The notes beneath the pieces were generated by a model. It had not been told where the DNA came from. It saw only the letters and a list, made by a program, of their open reading frames with translations, and did no database searches. Positions 1 through 8,634 of a DNA stretch of 32,945 nt are shown here, in pieces. Source of the stretch: Planctomycetota bacterium (GTDB taxonomy: Bacteria > Planctomycetota > Brocadiia > JAJRTI01); assembly GCA_024278415.1 (NCBI GenBank), contig JAJRTI010000803.1:1-32945 (forward strand). The letters run 5' to 3'. Every line of letters begins with the position of its first letter. Positions within the stretch are counted from its first letter, which is position 1. A program made the position numbers and the translations under genes.

Positions 1-275
1 CGGCCTGCGGCCGCAACCCTGGGCTAGAAGCCGGAAGCCCGTTGGGCTTCCAAACAGCGTTGCGTCAAGCGGAAACGCTGTCCATTGAACTCGCGCACGT
101 TCATGGGGCCAACGGCTGTTGCAATCGGCTGAAGTGTTACGCGAAATGCATGGAGCCCGCTGGTAGCACGCACGTCAGTGCGTTCCGTTCTGTGGTTTCC
201 CGCATGACCGGCCAGAGACGCTCTTACGAGCGCGCTACAAGCGCCCGTCGCGCGGCATTTCGCGACGGACACTAC
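1..275. other. Non-coding stretch downstream of the porin gene
   Basis: No convincing gene is seen. The open frames here are short and have no recognisable motif. The stretch holds several inverted repeats: an 8-bp perfect stem with a 3-nt loop at 33-51 (GGAAGCCC/GGGCTTCC), a 7-bp stem at 55-61/74-80 (CAGCGTT/AACGCTG), and the hairpin at 245-268 listed separately. None is followed by a T tract on either strand. Confidence 0.5.
245..268 (-). terminator. Hairpin just after the porin stop codon, possible terminator
   Basis: A perfect 8-bp stem (CCGTCGCG/CGCGACGG) with an 8-nt loop begins 7 nt after the TAA stop of the porin on the minus strand. The position suits a transcription terminator or 3'-end stabilising hairpin. 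No U tract follows, so intrinsic termination is uncertain. Confidence 0.35.
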
Positions 276-1796
276 TTAGAAGTCGATCTGTGCGCGCACC
301 ATGGCGTAGCTCAACCTGCCGGTGTCTCGGTAAACGCTGCCGCCCGATGTCATCCAGTGCCGCCGCGGCCGCGCCAGCACGTAGTTGAACATCATGCGGA
401 TGTTGTTGTTCCAGTGCCAGTTCAGGCCGAACGTCCAGTTGTTCTCCGTGCCGGCCGCCCCATAGCGGATCTCTTGGTCCGCGAAGTCAACATGGGAGTA
501 GCGCACCGCGGCTTGCCAAGCGCCAAACCCGCCATGCTTGAGGCTGAAGGGCTTGACGGGCTTGACGCGGGAGAATGCGCCCGCGGAATTCTTGTAACGC
601 CGCCGGTCTCCTGGGGTCAGGAAGCAACTGGCTTGCACGTAATATGCTGAGAACGAAGGATCGCTTGAGCCATAGGGGCTGCGGCGCCGGCTCACGTCCG
701 CGAAGGTGTACTCGCTCTGGACCGAGAAGGGGCCCGCGACCACCGCAGCTTCCGCGTTATACAGGGTGGCGTTCTCCGCGTTGAACGCGCCCGTGTCCAC
801 ATACCGGCCTGTGAGGTGGTTCTCAGGACGCGTGCGGAATCGGGCCGTTTCGTTGGCCATGGGCGTGGTTCCGCCCAGATCCCGATAGCTCACCGCACCG
901 CCTACGTGGACCAGGTATTTGCCCTTGTCCACATACAGGGGCAGGAAGGTAATCCGGCCCGTGGCGGCGTAGCTGCCATCGGCCCGGCCGTAGCCGCCGT
1001 TGTCCGTGTTGCGGAAGAAGCCCACCGCGTACGTCATGCGCTCGTGCTTCTTCCCGCCCAAATGGGCGTTGTGGATCATGACGCCCACGTTGCGGCCAGG
1101 CGCCATCGAGTCCGCCATCGACCGCTCGATAAAGGTGATGTACTTCGAACTGGTCAGCTCCTCGAGACTGAACGGTTCTTTGAAGTGGCCGAAGCGCAGG
1201 CCCGGCACTCCCTTAATCACGTTGGGTTTGATCCCGATGTACATGTCTTTGAACGCGATGCTGTTGCTCCCCGATGATAGGTGGTGCGCGAAGTCGTACT
1301 GGGCCTTAAACTCGAACTCGTCGTACACGGTGCCCGCCACATACAGGCGCGCCCGCCGGAGCTCGTGCCCGCTGTGCTCTTCGCCGACACTCGGATCGTT
1401 CCCTGCCTCATCACCAGCATCCGCCCATGTCCAGTCGCTCATGATGCGCCCGCCGAACTTCAACTTGAAAGTGCCGTCCGTGCTGTCGAATCGGAAGCCG
1501 TCCTTCCAATACACCCGAAAGTCTTTGGCCCCGGGCTTCGCCGGCAGCTTGCCATCTTTCTGCATGAGCGAGACCTGCTCCCGCACGAGGTCCGCGATCT
1601 CATCCTTGGACATGGCCCCGGCTGGCCGGCCCTTGTTGGCCTCCACCATCTCGTTCATCTGTCGCTGCAACTCTTTCATTTGCGATTGCATGGCCTGGAG
1701 TTGCTCCTGCCACACATTCTGCGCTTGAGCCGGATTGGCGTTAACCAAGAGCGCACACACCAAGCCCAACACTCCAACTGTCGTAAGCCTAAACAT
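276..1796 (-). CDS. Outer-membrane porin, phosphate-selective porin O/P-like
   Basis: The product is a 506-residue outer-membrane beta-barrel porin resembling the phosphate-selective porin O/P family. The chosen ATG is preceded by a good ribosome site (GAGGAAG) and starts a clear Sec signal peptide ending near NPAQA; an upstream in-frame ATG would bury this signal. After the signal comes a Gln/Met/Glu-rich coiled-coil stretch of about 30 residues, typical of the periplasmic N-terminus of trimeric porins of this type. Alternating, aromatic-rich barrel strands follow. The protein ends in phenylalanine (AQIDF), the usual C-terminal signal for BAM-dependent insertion. The substrate cannot be read from sequence. 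The sigma-54 activator encoded upstream on the same strand, 413 bp away, is a plausible but unproven regulator. Confidence 0.85.
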   Translation of the reverse strand: MFRLTTVGVLGLVCALLVNANPAQAQNVWQEQLQAMQSQMKELQRQMNEMVEANKGRPAGAMSKDEIADLVREQVSLMQKDGKLPAKPGAKDFRVYWKDGFRFDSTDGTFKLKFGGRIMSDWTWADAGDEAGNDPSVGEEHSGHELRRARLYVAGTVYDEFEFKAQYDFAHHLSSGSNSIAFKDMYIGIKPNVIKGVPGLRFGHFKEPFSLEELTSSKYITFIERSMADSMAPGRNVGVMIHNAHLGGKKHERMTYAVGFFRNTDNGGYGRADGSYAATGRITFLPLYVDKGKYLVHVGGAVSYRDLGGTTPMANETARFRTRPENHLTGRYVDTGAFNAENATLYNAEAAVVAGPFSVQSEYTFADVSRRRSPYGSSDPSFSAYYVQASCFLTPGDRRRYKNSAGAFSRVKPVKPFSLKHGGFGAWQAAVRYSHVDFADQEIRYGAAGTENNWTFGLNWHWNNNIRMMFNYVLARPRRHWMTSGGSVYRDTGRLSYAMVRAQIDF

Positions 1797-2209
1797 TGCA
1801 TCTTCCTCTTTTCCTAAGATGCTGGACACGTTCAAGACACGTACGCTAGCGGTTCCAACAGCAGCGATTGGTCCAATGCAGGCCACCATCAACGTGGCCC
1901 GACGGGGCTACTGAATGCTTGCACTTCGTTAGCACTCTGTGTACCTCCAGACGGCATGGTGCTCGGTACCGAAGATTCACATTGCAGGCCCTTTACCCCA
2001 ATCGCTTTACGGTATATGTGCGGAGTGTGACACGACAGATGGCCCCGTCCACGTTGCAGGCGAATCTTGCCTAGTCTTGCGGGCCGACGCTTCCCTCATC
2101 CGCACCAACCTCCAATGCCCCAACGACTTGCATGGCAGGCGAATCTCGTCAGGCCAACACGTGCTATGGCCATATGCCGTCGCCATGCGGCCCCGCACAC
2201 GCCAATCAC
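1797..2209. other. Intergenic region between the sigma-54 activator gene and the porin
   Basis: No gene is seen in these 413 bp. The region must hold the porin promoter unless the porin is read through from the regulator operon. No clean -35/-10 or -24/-12 pair was found. It contains the 12-bp direct repeat listed separately. Confidence 0.5.
2056..2146. repeat. 12-bp direct repeat pair upstream of the porin
   Basis: GCAGGCGAATCT occurs exactly at 2056-2067 and at 2135-2146, 79 bp apart. The pair lies about 260 and 340 bp upstream of the porin start, a distance at which enhancer-binding proteins of the NtrC class commonly bind. A function as an operator is inference; chance duplication is possible. 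Confidence 0.35.
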
Positions 2210-3643
2210 TCACCCATCAACACACGCTTGGCCTGGCTGCACGGCAGGCAGGCGTCCGGACTCAAGGGCCTCCAACCGGTAACGCAAGGTCGTGCGTGGC
2301 ATGCACAGGATCTGAGCCGCCTTCGTCTGGCTCCCCCCGGCCCGCTCCAAAGCCCACTCGTAGAGCCGCGCCTCCAGCCGCGCCGATTCAGCCGGCCAAT
2401 CGATACTCGACCTGCCCTCCAAGAAGAGCCTCACCGGGTGGTCGGCATCCTCGTCAACGGAAACCTCAGATGGCAGATGACACGGTTGCAGATTGGGCTC
2501 CTTCAGCAACACCGTGGCCTGAGCCAGGGCGTTCTGAAGCTGTCGCACGTTCCCAGGCCACGAGTAGGCCGTCAGAATCTTCATGACTTCCGGTTCAAGT
2601 TCAATCTTAGGCCATCCTCGATCGGCCGCTGCCTGCGCCATGAAATGCGCGGTGAGCAAAGGCACGTCCTCACGCCGCTCTCGGAGAGGCGGCAACTCAA
2701 CCGTGAAGACGTTGAGCCTGTAGTACAGGTCGCGCCGGAACGCCCCCCGATCCACCTCTTGGCGCAAGCCCGCCTTTGTTGCCGCCACGATGCGCACGTC
2801 GAACGAGAGCGTCGCTTCTCCGCCAACTCTCTCGAAGCTCTTGTCTTCGAGCGCCTGGAGCATCTTGGCCTGGACCCCGAGCGGCAGATCGTCAATGTCG
2901 TCGAGGAACAGCGTGCCCTCATGAGCCAGTTCGAACCTCCCCCGGCGCTTCTTAATGGCCCCAGTAAACGCTCCTTCTTCGTGCCCGAAGAGTTCACTTT
3001 CGACCACAGAAGGGCTGAGTGCCGCGCAACTAACTTTCACGAACGGCTGATTGCTCCTGGGGCTGACTTTGTGGATGGCGCGGGCCGTGAGTTCCTTGCC
3101 CGTGCCGGTCTCGCCGGTGATGAGGACGGTACAGTCGGAAGGCGCCCCCATTTCGATCTTCTCGAACACCGCGAGCATCGCTGGTGAGCGCCCGACCAAG
3201 CCGTGGTAGCTCTCCCTGCCTTTGATTTGCGCGCGCAGGTCTTGGAGTTCGCGGTAGTTGCGTTGGCACTCCCTGATCCGGCCGAGCCGCACGAGCAACT
3301 CATCGAAGCGGTACGGCTTGGTCACGTAGTCTCGCGCGCCGGCCTTCATGGCCCCCACCGCCGTTTCGATCGTCCCGTAAGCCGTGACCACGATCACATC
3401 AACCTCTGGCCACCGCTCCCTGACGTCTGCGAGTAGCGACAAGCCATCCTTCTGCGGCATGCGCAGATCGGTGACGACAATGTCCACGTGATGCTCACCG
3501 AGGATCTCGATGGCCTTGTACGCGTTCTGGGCCGTGAATGCTCGGTAGCCCTCGTCTTCGAGTTGCATCTTAAGCGTGATCAGATTCGGGCGTTCATCGT
3601 CGACGACGAGCACCGCGCCCTTGCTGGCTGAAGGCGGGGTCAT
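2210..3643 (-). CDS. NtrC-family sigma-54-dependent response regulator
   Basis: This 477-residue protein has the full NtrC layout. A receiver domain (about 10-125) has acidic pocket D15-D16, phosphoacceptor D59 in VTDLRMP, and conserved Lys in TKP. The AAA+ sigma-54 interaction domain has Walker A GETGTGKE near 177-184, the sigma-54 contacting loop GAFTGA near 224-229, and Walker B LFLDDI near 245-250. A Fis-type helix-turn-helix lies near 440-465 (SQTKAAQIL, PRTTLRYRL). The Walker B has Asp-Asp where Asp-Glu is most common, a conservative change. The start overlaps the end of the kinase gene by 4 bp, so the pair should be translationally coupled and form a cognate two-component system. The protein should activate sigma-54 promoters when phosphorylated. 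Its targets are unknown; the neighbouring porin is a candidate. Confidence 0.93.
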   Translation of the reverse strand: MTPPSASKGAVLVVDDERPNLITLKMQLEDEGYRAFTAQNAYKAIEILGEHHVDIVVTDLRMPQKDGLSLLADVRERWPEVDVIVVTAYGTIETAVGAMKAGARDYVTKPYRFDELLVRLGRIRECQRNYRELQDLRAQIKGRESYHGLVGRSPAMLAVFEKIEMGAPSDCTVLITGETGTGKELTARAIHKVSPRSNQPFVKVSCAALSPSVVESELFGHEEGAFTGAIKKRRGRFELAHEGTLFLDDIDDLPLGVQAKMLQALEDKSFERVGGEATLSFDVRIVAATKAGLRQEVDRGAFRRDLYYRLNVFTVELPPLRERREDVPLLTAHFMAQAAADRGWPKIELEPEVMKILTAYSWPGNVRQLQNALAQATVLLKEPNLQPCHLPSEVSVDEDADHPVRLFLEGRSSIDWPAESARLEARLYEWALERAGGSQTKAAQILCMPRTTLRYRLEALESGRLPAVQPGQACVDG

Positions 3644-5421
3644 GTTTGCTCCTGTGCGGGAAAGCTGACGGTGAATGTGGTTCCCTCTCCCAGGCGACTA
3701 TCCAGAGAGATACGGCCGCCATGCTCGTGCACAATCTTCCTGCAAAGCGACAGTCCTAGGCCGGTGCCTCTACGCGCTTTTTTCGTGGTGAAGAACGGCT
3801 GGAAGACTTGGTCGAGATGCGCGGAGTCGATGCCCACACCATTGTCTTGGATCTCCACGTGCACCTCCCGGACCGTGCCTGCTGAAGACCGAGTCCTCAC
3901 ATGGATGATCCCATCGTTGCCGACCGCGTCCACCGCATTCACCAGGATGTTGATCAGAGCCTGGGACAGGTCGTCGGGGCTGGCCACGATCCGCGGAAGG
4001 GGGTGCTGGAGATCCGTTTCGAGGGACACGCCTTTCTCATCGGTCCTGTGCCTCACAAACAGCAGGCTGCGCCGAATGATCTCATTGAGATCGGCGAGTT
4101 CTCTTGCTCCGTCCGACTGACGCGCGAAGCTCAGCAGCCGTCTGACAATGAGCCCGATCCGCTCCAGCCCCTCCCGCATCAGATCCGTCAGCTCCCGCGC
4201 CTTGACGGGGTCGCTCTGGTGCTTATTGAGCAGGTCCAGACAATTATGGAGCCAATCGAGCGGGTTGTTGATGTCATGCGCGACCCCGGCCGCCAACTCC
4301 CCGACTGCGGCGAGGCGCTCGGCTTGCGCCAGTTGCCGTTGAAGGATCATCTGGTCCGTCACGTCGCGCCATCGCTCGAGCACGGACTGGGAGCCATCGG
4401 TATTGCGCAGCGGCACGTGCAGGACTTCGTACACCCGGCCCTTCAGCGTCTCATGCTCTCGCACCACCGGTTCGCCCGTCTCCAAGAGCTTCTGCACCAC
4501 ACAATCCTCGCACGAGGCGGCCATGCCGCGAATGGCCTCGTAGCAGAGCGCGCCCACCTCGAGTCCCACCTCGCGGCGCATCTGATCATTCACGTATTGG
4601 ACCCGATGGTCCGGCCCCACCACACAGATGCCGTCGTGCATGTGGTTCAACAAGTTCTCGTTGTACTCGTTCAGGTATCGGATGCGCTCTTGGGAGGCGC
4701 GAAGCCCTTCGATTTGCCCTTGGATCCGGTTCCGCATGAGCGCAAAAGCCCGGCACAACTCTTCGATCTCCGCCACTCCGGCCTCCGGCACATGCGCGTC
4801 CAATCTGCCTTCACGAATCTCATGGGCCGCCCGCGTCAACTCCTCGAGTGGCTTCAGCCCATGGGAAGTCACCAGCGTCAAAATGCCCAGGCCTCCGGCC
4901 GCCAGCACTGCCGCCAACCCCACGATGAGCAAGGTGAGGTAGTTCACCGTCTCGCGGATGTGGCGAGTCGACAACCCCACCCGGGCCATGCCAAACTGGC
5001 CTTTAAGGATAGGCGCCGCGAAGTCGTAGATCAGCCCCTGAGTTGTATCCAGCGCCGCGTGCGTACAACCGCTCCCACTAGCGGGCCAGTTGGCCTGGAC
5101 CAGCCGGCGAGACGGCCGGCCGGGCAACGTGTGAGCCACGGGCACCTGGTGGGGGTCCACGATCATGGCGTACTCGATCTGCTTGTCGAGTTCGCTCATC
5201 CGGACGGCCAGCTTCAGCAGCGCCACGCGGTCGTCGAGCAGCAGGGGCTGCACACATGCTCCCGCCAGCCCCACGGCGCACTCATGGCCACGCGTGATCA
5301 GCTCCCCCACCATGATCTGAGCCACCATCTGCCGCATGAGCACGACACTCGCGGCCAGCGTGATGACCGCAAGTATCACGTATCCGGCGATAATTCGCGA
5401 GCGCAAGCCAAATGAAATCAT
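3640..5421 (-). CDS. Membrane sensor histidine kinase with periplasmic, HAMP and PAS domains
   Basis: The 593-residue protein has a transmembrane helix near 9-29, a periplasmic sensor region of about 130 residues, a second helix near 160-185, a HAMP linker (about 187-240), a PAS domain (about 255-360), a HisKA domain with phosphoacceptor H382 (GVAHDINNP), and a HATPase domain with an N-box (INILVNAVDAV) and G-boxes (DNGVGI, GTGLGL). The PAS carries three cysteines (C293, C304, C307) in a C-x10-C-x2-C arrangement, a possible redox or metal site. The gene overlaps the upstream PhnD-like gene and the downstream regulator gene by 4 bp each, so the three form one coupled signalling unit. The periplasmic domain probably receives input from the binding protein. 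The partial kinase at the right edge of the window is clearly related to this one. Confidence 0.92.
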   Translation of the reverse strand: MISFGLRSRIIAGYVILAVITLAASVVLMRQMVAQIMVGELITRGHECAVGLAGACVQPLLLDDRVALLKLAVRMSELDKQIEYAMIVDPHQVPVAHTLPGRPSRRLVQANWPASGSGCTHAALDTTQGLIYDFAAPILKGQFGMARVGLSTRHIRETVNYLTLLIVGLAAVLAAGGLGILTLVTSHGLKPLEELTRAAHEIREGRLDAHVPEAGVAEIEELCRAFALMRNRIQGQIEGLRASQERIRYLNEYNENLLNHMHDGICVVGPDHRVQYVNDQMRREVGLEVGALCYEAIRGMAASCEDCVVQKLLETGEPVVREHETLKGRVYEVLHVPLRNTDGSQSVLERWRDVTDQMILQRQLAQAERLAAVGELAAGVAHDINNPLDWLHNCLDLLNKHQSDPVKARELTDLMREGLERIGLIVRRLLSFARQSDGARELADLNEIIRRSLLFVRHRTDEKGVSLETDLQHPLPRIVASPDDLSQALINILVNAVDAVGNDGIIHVRTRSSAGTVREVHVEIQDNGVGIDSAHLDQVFQPFFTTKKARRGTGLGLSLCRKIVHEHGGRISLDSRLGEGTTFTVSFPAQEQT

Positions 5422-6368
5422 GGCCGGGCAGGATCCGATGAGGCGTCCTTGGCTTGCTCCACAACGCGGAGCATCTCTCGTATCGAGTCGTACGCGTGGT
5501 CTGCCGGGGGCTGGAACCGCACGATCGCAAGCGCAGCGAGAGCCGACGCCGCTTCCGGGTCGTCGCCCATAGCCAACAGCACGGAGCGAAGACGGTCGCG
5601 AAGCTTAGGCGACACTCGAGGACTGGCCACCACAGGGCTAATGCCGAAGGGAGGAGACGTCTGGATGACCTTCAGCCGAGGCCGCAGGTGTGGGTTCTCA
5701 GCCAGAAGCTGCTGATAGACGAGGCTGTCCACGGCCGCTCCATCGGCCAGCCCATCCGCAACGGCCCTCATGGAATTGTCGTGGGAATGCGTAAAAAAGG
5801 TCCTGCTGAAAAACTCATCTTCCCTCACCCCCATCCGCGCCAGCAAGTACCGAGGATAGAAGCAACCGCTGTTGGACATGGGATCCATGAACGCGAAACT
5901 CCTGCCGCGAAGCTGCTCGAACCGCTCGATCTTCGAATCGGCCCGAACGACAATATAGGAATAGTACACAGGCCCCCGCTTGGTGACAGGGGCCGCAAGC
6001 AGTTGCAGGCCGAACCGATCTTTCCCTCGCACGTAGGCGCCGGAGCACACGATCCCCACATGCGCATCGCCGACCCGAAGCAGTTCGTTCGTCTCGGCGT
6101 ACGTCTTGCGGAAGACGAATTCCACGGGCATGGCGAGCCGGGAAGACAGGTAAGCCTTGAGCGGCCCATAATCGGCCACAGACCGCTCGGGGGACAGCAC
6201 GGACGCAATGGCTAACTTCAGTGCGTCGCGGTTCCCATGCCTCGGAGTGTCCCGCTCACCATCGGACGCCACCAACGGGATCTTCTGCGGGTTGCTTCTT
6301 GGCCGGTCACAGCCGCAAACCCAGACCAATGCGATCACTGCCAGAAACGAACTGCGAGGTGTCTTCAC
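5418..6368 (-). CDS. PhnD-like periplasmic binding lipoprotein, sensory
   Basis: The product is a 316-residue substrate-binding protein of the phosphate/phosphite/phosphonate (PhnD) type. The start is GTG with GGAGGT 9 nt upstream. The N-terminus is a lipoprotein signal ending in VCGC, so the mature protein should be lipid-anchored. Family features include the LKLAIASVLSPE strand opening the first lobe, the VGIVCSGAYV loop, LRGRSFAFMDPMSNSG, and the DGAAVDSLVY motif in the second lobe. No ABC permease or ATPase gene is adjacent; instead the gene runs by 4-bp overlap into a kinase and a sigma-54 activator. This suggests a ligand-binding co-sensor for the kinase rather than a transporter component. 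The ligand is unknown. A paralogue lies at the right end of the window. Confidence 0.85.
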   Translation of the reverse strand: MKTPRSSFLAVIALVWVCGCDRPRSNPQKIPLVASDGERDTPRHGNRDALKLAIASVLSPERSVADYGPLKAYLSSRLAMPVEFVFRKTYAETNELLRVGDAHVGIVCSGAYVRGKDRFGLQLLAAPVTKRGPVYYSYIVVRADSKIERFEQLRGRSFAFMDPMSNSGCFYPRYLLARMGVREDEFFSRTFFTHSHDNSMRAVADGLADGAAVDSLVYQQLLAENPHLRPRLKVIQTSPPFGISPVVASPRVSPKLRDRLRSVLLAMGDDPEAASALAALAIVRFQPPADHAYDSIREMLRVVEQAKDASSDPARP

Positions 6369-7053
6369 AGCCAGCAGACCTCCATCGCCGCGACTCGACG
6401 CACGCTGAGGCTACGACACGGCCAATCGCTGCACCGATGGGGCGGCCGTGAAGCCGATCAATCTGCCGGCAAGGCCTGCCCCTGCCTGTGCTCCAATTCC
6501 AGCAGAGCTAGCTGGTGTGCGGAGAGTGCTCCGCGTGGCGAACCCAACTTGCGCATCGAGACGACGTTAACACATCAATGCGCGGAATGCCAGCGATCCT
6601 GTGCACGGCATACAGTTCAGCAGGATGCCTCGGTGTTCGATCGGCCTATCAACAACACACGTCACACCGTGGGCTCGGCGGGCTGGGCCAGAAACAATGG
6701 CTCAGGGTGGCGCCTGTGGGCGCCGCGGCAAGAGCGGGAGGCCAGATCGGTCCCACGGATGTCATTCGTCCACAACGCCGCCGCGGGAATACGCACCGAC
6801 TCCCACGATGCGACGTGTGTCCAGTTGACAGGGCGTCGGCGGGGGCGCTATCCCTGTTGCACTCGGCTTTCGAGTCGCTCGCGGCGGACGGCCTGCCACA
6901 CCCGGTGCGCGGGACATGGCCGTCCAACGCGAGTAAGTGGCACTTACAGGGCGGCGAAGCTGTCTGAAAAGCTGCAATGTTGCCCCGACCCCAATTGCCC
7001 AAGAACAGGTGAAGACAGTCCCCCGTGGAACTTGGGTTCGTGCAGCCGCGTCG
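6369..7053. other. Long intergenic region with no supported gene
   Basis: No gene is supported in these 685 bp. A long plus-strand open frame crosses the region, but it also runs antisense through parts of both flanking genes, has Cys/Arg-rich unstructured content and no ribosome site, and is judged a chance frame of GC-rich DNA. The region should carry the minus-strand promoter of the PhnD/kinase/regulator operon. A perfect plus-strand TTGACA at 6835-6840 has only a poor -10 partner. Confidence 0.5.
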
Positions 7054-7881
7054 TCACGATCGCCGATTCACGCCGCGGCGAGGCCGGGGCAGGTATTCCA
7101 CGGAGGGTATACTCCGGACCGGCTGGGGATACATGGCCATGAGTTGCAGAACTTCCTCGGGGATGTCGTCGCTCACCTGAAGCCCCATTGCCTTGGCCGC
7201 GTCATAGGAGATGGGGTGATCGTGTGTCCACGTGCCCTCCGAGAGCAGCTTCGCGAGTTCCTCAGCCTTGTCCGGAGGATACTTGCCGCTCAGCAGGTCG
7301 CGCACGGACTCGTGCACCTGGCGCAGGGCCTTCTCCGCCTGGTCAGCCAAGATGAGGGTCCGGTCATCGACCTCAGCGATCGGCTTATCCTGGACCACTT
7401 TGGTCAGCGACGCGGCCGGGAACTCCCCAAGCTGCGGATCCACAGGCCCGAGAAACGCGTGGGAACTCATGACGATCTCGTCGGCCGCGAGTGCGATGAG
7501 CGTGCCACCTGACATGGCCATGTGCGGCACAAACACTGTGACCTTTCCGGGAAGCTTTTGAATTGCGCGCGCAATCTGGAGCGACGCGAGCACAAGACCG
7601 CCTGGCGTGTGGAGAATGAGGTCCAGCGGCACGTCCGGATCCGTCATGTGGATCGCGCGAAGGATCTCCTCGGCATCATTGATGTCGATGTAGCGCAGCA
7701 CGGGAAATCCGAGCAAGCTCATCGTCTCTTGCCGGTGCACGAGCAAGATGACGCGGCTTTGGCGCATGGCCTCGATCTTGGCGATCAAGCGTTGCCGCGA
7801 CGCTTCGAGCAGCCGCCGCCGGAATACGGGTTCGAGCGCGGTGATTATGAAAAAGAGCCAGAACATATCGCCAATGCCCAT
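7054..7881 (-). CDS. SDH-family ClpP-fold serine protease, membrane-anchored
   Basis: The 275-residue protein matches the SDH (serine dehydrogenase proteinase) group of ClpP/crotonase-fold peptidases, related to SppA. A single hydrophobic N-terminal segment (about 6-20) should anchor it to the membrane. The ClpP-fold core follows, with an HTPGG strand-turn (91-95) that forms the oxyanion region and the nucleophile S124 in MAMSGGT. The LGPVDPQLG segment (144-152) is typical of this group. The start is fixed by a strong GGAGGTGA site that overlaps the stop codon of the upstream rhomboid gene, so the two are translationally coupled. The pairing suggests joint membrane-protein quality control or processing. 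The substrate is unknown. Confidence 0.8.
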   Translation of the reverse strand: MGIGDMFWLFFIITALEPVFRRRLLEASRQRLIAKIEAMRQSRVILLVHRQETMSLLGFPVLRYIDINDAEEILRAIHMTDPDVPLDLILHTPGGLVLASLQIARAIQKLPGKVTVFVPHMAMSGGTLIALAADEIVMSSHAFLGPVDPQLGEFPAASLTKVVQDKPIAEVDDRTLILADQAEKALRQVHESVRDLLSGKYPPDKAEELAKLLSEGTWTHDHPISYDAAKAMGLQVSDDIPEEVLQLMAMYPQPVRSIPSVEYLPRPRRGVNRRS

Positions 7882-7884
7882 ATC

Positions 7885-8634
7885 TCACCTCCAATAAGGC
7901 CGGCGGCCAGACCAAACGGCCTCCATGCTGAACTGGTCGGGGTGCCCCGGCCCACGAGAGGACCGAGGCCTCAAGAAAAACCGATACAGCGCGATGCCGG
8001 CCACAAACCCTCCCACGTGTGCCCACCAAGCCACGCCGCCCGCGAGGTGCGACGCGGACACCACGCTCGCGCCGCCGAACAACTGCATCAGATACCACAC
8101 GCCCAGATAGAAGATTGCCGGCATCGTGAAGAACAGGGGGTAGAAAAAGATGGGAAACATCACGATCACCTGGGCGTACGGAAACATGACAAAGTACGCC
8201 CCCATCACCCCCGCGATGGCGCCTGACGCGCCCACCGTGGGGAGAGTGGAATCGGGGTTGAACCAAGCGTGCATGAAAGCCGCGGCAAGCCCACAGCACA
8301 AGTAGAACAGGATGAAGCGCACCGGCCCCATTCGGTCCTCCACATTGTCGCCGAACAGCCACAGCGCCCACATGTTGCCGATGATATGCGCCCACCCGCC
8401 GTGCAGAAACATGCTCGTGAGAAAGGGCCAGAACGAGTCAGAGTATCCTACCCAACGCGCCCATTCCGGGTGCGTATGCCGCATGGGCACAAGACCGAAA
8501 TAGTAGATGAACCGCTCCTGCGCCCACTCCGGCAAGGACAACTCAAACATGAACACAAGCGCATTGCAGATGATCAGCAACCACACACCGATCGGCGGAT
8601 AGCGGCTCGGTATCGAGTCAGCGATAGGAAACAT
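7885..8634 (-). CDS. Rhomboid-family intramembrane serine protease
   Basis: The 249-residue product has six or more hydrophobic segments and the rhomboid signature: HGGWAHIIGN in the second helix region (78-87), catalytic serine S137 in GASGAIAG, and catalytic histidine H206 in AWWAHVGGF. The opening MFPIADSIPSRYPP is the usual start of this family, so the ATG giving 249 residues was preferred over an upstream in-frame start that adds 25 atypical residues. Rhomboids cleave transmembrane substrates within the membrane. The gene is followed after 3 bp by the SDH-type protease gene, with the latter's ribosome site inside the end of this frame. A promoter must lie in the 743-bp gap upstream. Confidence 0.9.
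   Translation of the reverse strand: MFPIADSIPSRYPPIGVWLLIICNALVFMFELSLPEWAQERFIYYFGLVPMRHTHPEWARWVGYSDSFWPFLTSMFLHGGWAHIIGNMWALWLFGDNVEDRMGPVRFILFYLCCGLAAAFMHAWFNPDSTLPTVGASGAIAGVMGAYFVMFPYAQVIVMFPIFFYPLFFTMPAIFYLGVWYLMQLFGGASVVSASHLAGGVAWWAHVGGFVAGIALYRFFLRPRSSRGPGHPDQFSMEAVWSGRRPYWR

Noticed and set aside
1983..2000. Sigma-54-like GG-N10-GC upstream of the porin on the minus strand
   Set aside because: The -12 half (CTGCA) is fair but the -24 half (GGGTAA) is poor; such matches are common by chance.
6835..6864. TTGACA with a weak -10 on the plus strand
   Set aside because: The -10 candidates (CTATCC or TATCCC) are poor and there is no plus-strand gene downstream.
6237..7142. A 301-codon plus-strand open frame
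   Set aside because: It runs antisense through parts of two real genes, has no ribosome site or motif, and is rich in Cys, Arg and Ser as expected of a shadow frame in GC-rich DNA.
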